Of a stretch of 7,462 bases of DNA, positions 5,204 to 7,462 are shown one piece after another. A program made the translations under genes and the position numbers. Under the pieces are notes generated by a model, which was not told the origin of the DNA, did no database searches, and was given only the letters and a program-made list of their open reading frames with translations. Origin of the DNA: Candidatus Tectimicrobiota bacterium (GTDB taxonomy: Bacteria > UBA8248); the NCBI GenBank assembly GCA_016184445.1, contig JACPCT010000100.1:1-7462 (forward strand). Reading direction: 5' to 3'. The first letter of the stretch is position 1. Every line of letters starts with the position of its first letter.

Positions 5204-6355
5204 ATGCTGAAGATCCCCTTCGTCGACCTTCATCCCCAGTATCTGGAAGTGAAGCAGCGGCTGGATGAGTCCCTCGCCAGGCTCATCGGCGCCTCCTCGT
5301 TCATCGGGGGAGCGGCCGTGAGGGAGTTCGAGGCCGCCCTCGCCGGGGAAGAGGCGAGGAGGTTCGCCGTCGGGGTCAAGAGCGGCACGGCGGCGCTTCA
5401 GCTCGTCTTCGAGGGGCTGGACCTTCCGCCGGGGGCCGAGATCATCACCACCACCCACACGGCCGTGCCCACCGTGGAGGCCATCGTCCGGGCGGGGTTC
5501 AAGCCCGTCCTGTGCGACATCGACCCCGCGACCTACCAGATCTCCGCCGGGGCCGCGGCCGCCGCCGTCACCTCCAGGACGGCGGTCCTGCTGCCCGTCC
5601 ATCTGTATGGGGTCCCCGCCCCCCTGCGGGAGCTCTCGGCCCTGGCCGGGCGGAAGGGATTGACCCTCGTCGAGGACGTGGCCCAAGCCCAAGGGGCCGC
5701 CCTGGACGGCAAGCGGGTGGGGACCTGGGGCGCGGCCGCCTGCTTCTCTTTCTTCCCTTCGAAGTGCCTGGGCGGGTTCGGGGACAGCGGCGCGGTGACC
5801 ACGGACCGGGAGCCGCTGGCCTCGAAGGTCCGGGCCCTCTCCAACCACGGCCGCCTCGAGAAGTTCACCCACGAGGTCGTGGGCGTGAACGAGCGGATCG
5901 ACACCCTCCAGGCGGCGGTGCTCTCCGCCAAGCTGCCCCGCCTGGCGGACTGGAACGCCATGCGCCGCCGGGCGGCCCGGTGGTACGTGGAGGGGCTGGC
6001 CGGGGTGGGAGACCTCGTCCTCCCCGAGGTGCCCGGGGGGGCGGAGCCGGTCTGGCACCTGTTCGTCGTCCGCACCGGGAAGCGCGATGAGCTGGCCAGG
6101 CACCTGGCGGCGCGCGGGGTGCAGACGGGCATGCACTATCCCGCCCCCGTGCATCTGCACCCCGCTTACGCCTCCCTGGGTTACGGGAAGGGCGCCTTCC
6201 CGCAGGCCGAGGCGGCGGCCGCCTCCATCCTCTCCCTGCCCATCTATCCTCACCTGACCGAAGGTGAGGCGGCCTACGTCGTGGAGCAAACGGCCGCCTT
6301 TTTCGGCAAGGGCTCCCGGGCCACCGCCGCCGCCAGCCGCCGCAGCGCAGATTGA
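5204..6355 (+). CDS. DegT/DnrJ/EryC1/StrS-family PLP-dependent sugar aminotransferase
   Basis: This cytoplasmic fold-type I aminotransferase converts a keto-sugar nucleotide to an amino sugar, usually with glutamate as donor. The 383 residues match the family length. Seen: the family N-terminus KIPFVDLHPQY (3-13), SGTAAL (60-65, PLP phosphate), TTTHTAVPTVEA (82-93), VEDVAQAQGA (156-165, with D158 to the pyridine N and Q161), SFFPSKCLGGFGDSGAV (182-198, K187 being the Schiff-base lysine), GVNERIDTLQAAVL (227-240) and HYPAPVHLHPAY (311-322, substrate loop). All catalytic residues are present. An in-frame GTG at 5186 would add six residues, but ATG 5204 fits the family N-terminus. Neither has a good SD. 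The glycosyltransferase starts one base after the stop, implying one operon. The product (4-amino or 3-amino sugar) cannot be read from sequence alone. The Ala/Ser/Arg C-terminal tail (about 370-383) looks nonconserved. Confidence 0.95.
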   Translation: MLKIPFVDLHPQYLEVKQRLDESLARLIGASSFIGGAAVREFEAALAGEEARRFAVGVKSGTAALQLVFEGLDLPPGAEIITTTHTAVPTVEAIVRAGFKPVLCDIDPATYQISAGAAAAAVTSRTAVLLPVHLYGVPAPLRELSALAGRKGLTLVEDVAQAQGAALDGKRVGTWGAAACFSFFPSKCLGGFGDSGAVTTDREPLASKVRALSNHGRLEKFTHEVVGVNERIDTLQAAVLSAKLPRLADWNAMRRRAARWYVEGLAGVGDLVLPEVPGGAEPVWHLFVVRTGKRDELARHLAARGVQTGMHYPAPVHLHPAYASLGYGKGAFPQAEAAAASILSLPIYPHLTEGEAAYVVEQTAAFFGKGSRATAAASRRSAD

Positions 6356-6356
6356 G

Positions 6357-7462
6357 ATGGCCGAAGGCCCAACGACTGCCCCATCCGGCCCCCGTGTTCC
6401 GCCCTGGCTCTTCCTGGTCCTGCTCGTCGTCCCGGTCCTTCTCGTCTGGGTCAACCTGGGGGGCGGGGCCGCCAAGCTGCCCGTCGAGCTCCGCAGCCGC
6501 GAGATCGTGCGCACCATGGCGCAGACGGGGGACTGGCTCGTCCCCCGCGTGGACGGGAAGCCCTTCCTCTCCAAGCCCCCCCTCTATCATTGGATCGGCG
6601 CGGCGGCCTCCCGGCTCAGGGGGGAGGCGGACTGGTGGAGCGTCCGCGCGCCCTCGGCGCTGGGGGCGATGGTCCTCCTGGGGGTGACGGTCGCCTGGGG
6701 GAGGGCGCTGGGAGGGATCGCCCTGGGCGGACTGGCGGGCCTGCTGACGGGCTCGATGGCGATGCTCCTCATCCTGGCCCGGCGGGGCGCGCCCGACATG
6801 GTGTTCTCCGCGGCGTGCGTGGCGGCGCTGTTTTTCTTCGAGCGGATCTGGCACGGCCGGAACCGGAACCTCCTTCCGGCGTTCAGCCTGGCGGTGGCCC
6901 TGGCGGCCCTGGCCAAGGGCACCGCCGTGCTGCCGGTGGTGGGGGCCCCGGTCGCCCTCGCCCTGACGGCGCGCTGGGGCTGGCGCAAGGTGTTCCGCCG
7001 GGAGGTGCTGCTGTGGCTCGCCGCCGCGGCCGCGGCTGGCGCCTCGTGGTACATCCTGATCTTCATCCAAATGCCCGGTGAGGCGATCCACTGGGCCCTC
7101 CTGGAGGGCCTCCAGCCCATGGCGGTGGAGGTCGTCGGCCACACGGGCCGGCACTTCCGGCCGCCCTGGTACTACCTCTACCGGCTCTGGGACATCGCGC
7201 TCCCCGTGAGCGTCCTCTTGCCCTTCACGGCCTGGCACCTCTGGCGGACCGGGCGCTGGCGCGGGAGGGGGGAGTGGCCCTTCGTCGTCTGGTCGTTTTG
7301 CCTGACCGTGCTCCTGTTCTCCCTCCTTCCCGCCAAGCAGCCACACTATCTCCTCCCGCTACTGCCCTTCCTGGGCCTGATGACGGCGGACGCCGTGCTG
7401 GCCCACCTCCATTCCCCGGCGGGGAGCGCCGGCGGGAGGCTCCTGGCCGGCTCGCTGGGGGT
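6357..7462 (+). CDS. GT39/ArnT-like polytopic glycosyltransferase, C-terminus cut by window edge
   Basis: This integral membrane glycosyltransferase (PMT_2/ArnT type) would move a sugar from a polyprenyl-phosphate carrier onto a periplasmic acceptor such as lipid A, a glycan or protein. The 368 visible residues are about two thirds of the usual 500-550. Seen: a first helix (about 16-36), then the long periplasmic loop ELRSREIVRTMAQTGDWLVP (44-63) and VDGKPFLSKPPLYHWI (65-80), the APD segment near 145-147, several Leu/Ala-rich helices, PPWYYLYRLW (269-278) and AKQPHYLLPLLPFLGLM (326-342), the family's usual KxPHYLLP signature. The family's acidic DE pair before R is VE here, and the usual Glu of EKPP is Ser. 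The ATG at 6357 follows the aminotransferase TGA by one base with no SD, so it is probably translated by coupling. Acceptor and donor sugar are unknown. Confidence 0.9.
   Translation, partial: MAEGPTTAPSGPRVPPWLFLVLLVVPVLLVWVNLGGGAAKLPVELRSREIVRTMAQTGDWLVPRVDGKPFLSKPPLYHWIGAAASRLRGEADWWSVRAPSALGAMVLLGVTVAWGRALGGIALGGLAGLLTGSMAMLLILARRGAPDMVFSAACVAALFFFERIWHGRNRNLLPAFSLAVALAALAKGTAVLPVVGAPVALALTARWGWRKVFRREVLLWLAAAAAAGASWYILIFIQMPGEAIHWALLEGLQPMAVEVVGHTGRHFRPPWYYLYRLWDIALPVSVLLPFTAWHLWRTGRWRGRGEWPFVVWSFCLTVLLFSLLPAKQPHYLLPLLPFLGLMTADAVLAHLHSPAGSAGGRLLAGSLG

Noticed and set aside
4926..5210. A 94-codon plus-strand frame ending at TGA 5208-5210, overlapping the aminotransferase ATG as ATGCTGA
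   Set aside because: The product is Gly/Arg/Pro-rich without a domain and its start has no SD. The stop overlap is probably chance.
4964..6574. A 536-codon minus-strand frame opposite the aminotransferase
   Set aside because: It is antisense to an intact, motif-rich enzyme gene and has a composition typical of a GC-rich shadow frame.
5865..7346. A 493-codon minus-strand frame opposite the glycosyltransferase
   Set aside because: Highly charged, Pro/Gly/Arg/His-rich composition with no domain; the plus strand carries the recognisable membrane glycosyltransferase.
1..7462. CRISPR arrays, tRNA or rRNA genes, insertion sequences, defence systems
   Set aside because: No regularly spaced repeats, cloverleaf with CCA end, transposase or terminal inverted repeats were seen on either strand. 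The lone HNH protein resembles YajD rather than a restriction enzyme, intron or toxin nuclease.

Overview
The window is a GC-rich stretch of bacterial chromosome (clearly above 65% G+C by eye, with third codon positions almost all G or C). Gene density is high and the genes are short and closely packed. No rRNA, tRNA, insertion sequence, CRISPR array or phage gene is visible. The lineage cannot be fixed from the sequence. A YajD-type HNH protein, a membrane-anchored multiheme cytochrome and an EPSP synthase with mixed family features would suit an environmental, Gram-negative-like bacterium, but that is inference.

Layout: (1) Positions 1-1620, minus strand: a YajD-like HNH nuclease gene followed by aroA (EPSP synthase, C-terminus cut by the window edge). 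They are 28 bp apart and bridged by an 11-codon mini-ORF. (2) 1748-2404, plus strand: a lone membrane-anchored c-type cytochrome with five CXXCH heme motifs, divergent from the HNH gene, with a candidate promoter and a strong Shine-Dalgarno. (3) 2492-2528: a stem-loop plus T-tract that looks like an intrinsic terminator and overlaps the start region of the next gene. (4) 2527-3423, plus strand: an EamA/DMT-family 10-helix transporter with no usable ATG start. (5) 3412-4909, minus strand: two tandem paralogous TauE/SafE-family permeases, coupled by a 7-bp spacer and converging on the EamA gene with a 12-bp overlap. (6) 5076-7462, plus strand: a candidate promoter and leader, a DegT/DnrJ/EryC1/StrS-family PLP aminotransferase, and one base later a GT39/ArnT-like polytopic glycosyltransferase that runs off the end.

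Functional picture: aroA makes EPSP for aromatic amino acid synthesis. The cytochrome is probably a quinol-oxidising or electron-relay protein, but its partner enzyme is not in view. The TauE pair and the EamA protein are exporters or importers of unknown small molecules. The aminotransferase plus glycosyltransferase pair has the logic of making an amino sugar and attaching it to an envelope acceptor, as ArnB and ArnT do. The region mostly holds known families. I found no convincing evidence of a wholly new system. The points most worth a second look are the five-heme cytochrome, the terminator-like hairpin that holds the EamA Shine-Dalgarno, the diverged TauE pair, and the altered acidic motif of the glycosyltransferase.
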